Program-made: the position numbers and the translations under genes
Shown here: positions 14,383-15,513 of the stretch, one piece after another
How the letters are laid out: every line of letters begins with the position of its first letter
How positions within the stretch are numbered: position 1 is the first letter of the stretch
Notes under the pieces: generated by a model
The model's input: the letters and a program-made list of their open reading frames with translations, nothing else
Database searches by the model: none
Told to the model about the DNA's origin: nothing
Source: CAZADH01 sp964483805
Lineage (GTDB): Bacteria > Muiribacteriota > Ozemobacteria > Ozemobacterales > Ozemobacteraceae
Length of the DNA stretch: 15,513 nucleotides
Assembly (NCBI GenBank): GCA_964483805.1
Contig: CAZADH010000135.1
Location: 1-15,513, forward strand
Direction of reading: 5' to 3'

Positions 14383-15450
14383 TCAGAACTGGTTGCGGCG
14401 GATGTGCCCGTGCCCGAGCGCCGGCTCTCGCCCCAACCGCCGGATGATGCCTTCGCTGCACGCGCGGCACGCGTCGGGGCGATCGTTGATACAAATCTTG
14501 TTGGGGTAAAGCTGATACAGCGCCCGCGTCGCCATCGGCGACACATTCGGCATCATCACGTTGGCCCCGGCCTGCAGCGCCTTCTGCCGCCCTTGCGGGT
14601 CGATCGACCCCATCGCCGTCGTCGCCGGCATGTACGCGTCGGGTAGGTAGATGCGCACCAGCGCCAGCAGCGTCAGCGTATCCGGCAACGAACCGCCCGG
14701 AGCCTCGCTGAGCGGGGTGTCTGGATGCGGAATGAACGGCCCGAGACCGACCATGTCGGGTTGCAGATCGATGAGATAATTGAGATCGCGCACGAGTGTC
14801 GCGCCATCTTGACCGGGTAGACCGACCAGCACCCCGGAACCCACCTGGTATCCCAATTCCTTCAGATCGCGCAGACAACGGTCGCGGGTCTCCCAGTCGG
14901 CATCCGGATGCAGGCGCCGGTACAACTCGGGATCGCTGGTCTCGATGCGCAACAGGTAGCGATCGGCACCCGCCGCCCGCCATACTTCGTAAGCGTCGTG
15001 CGGCCACTCGCCGATGCTCAACGTCACTGCGGCGTCGAGTTCTTTGATGCCCCGCACCATCGCGGCAATGTCTTCGACGGCATAGGTGCGGTCTTCGCCC
15101 GACTGCAACACAAAAGACCGGTAACCAAGGGCCACCGCCGCCCCGGCCGTCGCGATGACTTCATCGACGGTGAGGCGGTACCGATCGACCTTCGGGCTGG
15201 TCGCGTTGATGCCGCAATATGCGCAACGACGCCAACAGTAATTCGAAAACTCGATGAGCCCGCGCATCCAGACCTGGTCGCCGACATTCTGTTGCCGGAC
15301 TTTGTCGGCGGCGGCCAGAAGCCGCGGCCGCTCGGCGTCGAACTGCGGCGAGAAGATCAACCGCCCATCGTCGTCATCGAGACGCCGCCGGGCCGCAATC
15401 TTGTCGAGCAATGGCGCATTGGGCGAAACCATCGAAATGTCGTCGCTCAT
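14383..15450 (-). CDS. hydE: [FeFe]-hydrogenase H-cluster radical SAM maturase HydE
   Basis: HydE is a radical S-adenosylmethionine enzyme that acts on the Fe(CO)2(CN)-cysteine synthon made by HydG to build the di-iron core of the H-cluster, which HydF then receives. The 355-residue product has the usual family length. The radical SAM cluster motif CWRRCAYC is at 72-79 (C72, C76, C79), in the context WMRGLIEFSNYC that is typical of HydE. SFVLQSGED at 112-120 and LLRIETSDPELYRRLHP at 166-182 are further family segments. C320, C328 and C331 form C-x7-C-x2-C, the second, non-essential [4Fe-4S] site known from Thermotoga maritima HydE. ATG 15450 has AGGGA just upstream and overlaps the TGA of a preceding frame (ATGA), suggesting coupling to an upstream gene. 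The frame itself is open to the window edge, but extending it is not needed for family length. Confidence 0.97.
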   Translation of the reverse strand: MSDDISMVSPNAPLLDKIAARRRLDDDDGRLIFSPQFDAERPRLLAAADKVRQQNVGDQVWMRGLIEFSNYCWRRCAYCGINATSPKVDRYRLTVDEVIATAGAAVALGYRSFVLQSGEDRTYAVEDIAAMVRGIKELDAAVTLSIGEWPHDAYEVWRAAGADRYLLRIETSDPELYRRLHPDADWETRDRCLRDLKELGYQVGSGVLVGLPGQDGATLVRDLNYLIDLQPDMVGLGPFIPHPDTPLSEAPGGSLPDTLTLLALVRIYLPDAYMPATTAMGSIDPQGRQKALQAGANVMMPNVSPMATRALYQLYPNKICINDRPDACRACSEGIIRRLGREPALGHGHIRRNQF

Positions 15451-15513
15451 GGGTCCCTGCCGGGGTAAAAATCGTTGGGGAGGGGGGCGGTGCCGAGCAG
15501 CGGCGCCAAGACC
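15447..15513 (-). CDS. C-terminal end of an unidentified upstream gene
   Basis: On the minus strand a frame open from the window edge ends in TGA at 15447-15449, overlapping the hydE start by four bases (ATGA). The visible 21 residues are VLAPLLGTAPLPNDFYPGRDP. The composition looks like real protein, and the overlap matches the ATGA/GTGA junctions elsewhere in the window. Too little is visible to name it. hydG or a hydrogenase subunit would be attractive by context, but I do not recognise the tail as either. Confidence 0.45.
   Translation of the reverse strand, partial: VLAPLLGTAPLPNDFYPGRDP

Overview
This is a GC-rich bacterial window, probably from a metagenome-assembled genome: a run of exactly ten N at 10363-10372 looks like a placeholder scaffold gap. 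Secreted and multi-pass membrane proteins suggest a cell with a developed envelope. HydE, HydF and a nickel-cofactor set point to an anaerobic or facultatively anaerobic lifestyle. The phylum cannot be read from the sequence alone. Every stretch longer than about 200 bases holds a gene.

Left part (1-2493, plus strand): the 3' part of a secreted HExxH metalloprotease with a C-terminal helix-hairpin-helix domain, a perfect 16-bp hairpin after it, and a LOG-type (TIGR00730-like) Rossmann protein.

Envelope block (2625-7533, minus strand): transcription runs from a large multi-pass membrane protein resembling GT-C glycosyltransferases, to a small exported protein with a possible PilO-like fold, to an exported TPR/NodB polysaccharide deacetylase. 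The membrane protein starts inside the stop of a YgbA-like cysteine-rich protein, which itself overlaps hydF. The envelope block is therefore physically continuous with the metallocofactor block.

Metallocofactor block (7530-15513, mostly minus strand): in transcription order, the tail of an unidentified gene, hydE, then (after an opposing plus-strand zinc-ribbon gene) aspA, larE, larB, larC, hydF and the ygbA-like gene. hydE and hydF are two of the three dedicated [FeFe]-hydrogenase H-cluster maturases. larB, larC and larE are the complete set for the nickel-pincer nucleotide cofactor of lactate racemase-type enzymes. aspA encodes an aspartate ammonia-lyase. Junctions are mostly 4-base ATGA or GTGA overlaps, the mark of translationally coupled operons. 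hydG, the hydrogenase itself and larA are not in the window.

The main point of interest is this interleaving of two unrelated metallocofactor assembly pathways (H-cluster and Ni-pincer) with an ammonia-releasing enzyme in what looks like one or two operons. The individual families are known; the combination, and any functional link, is inference.
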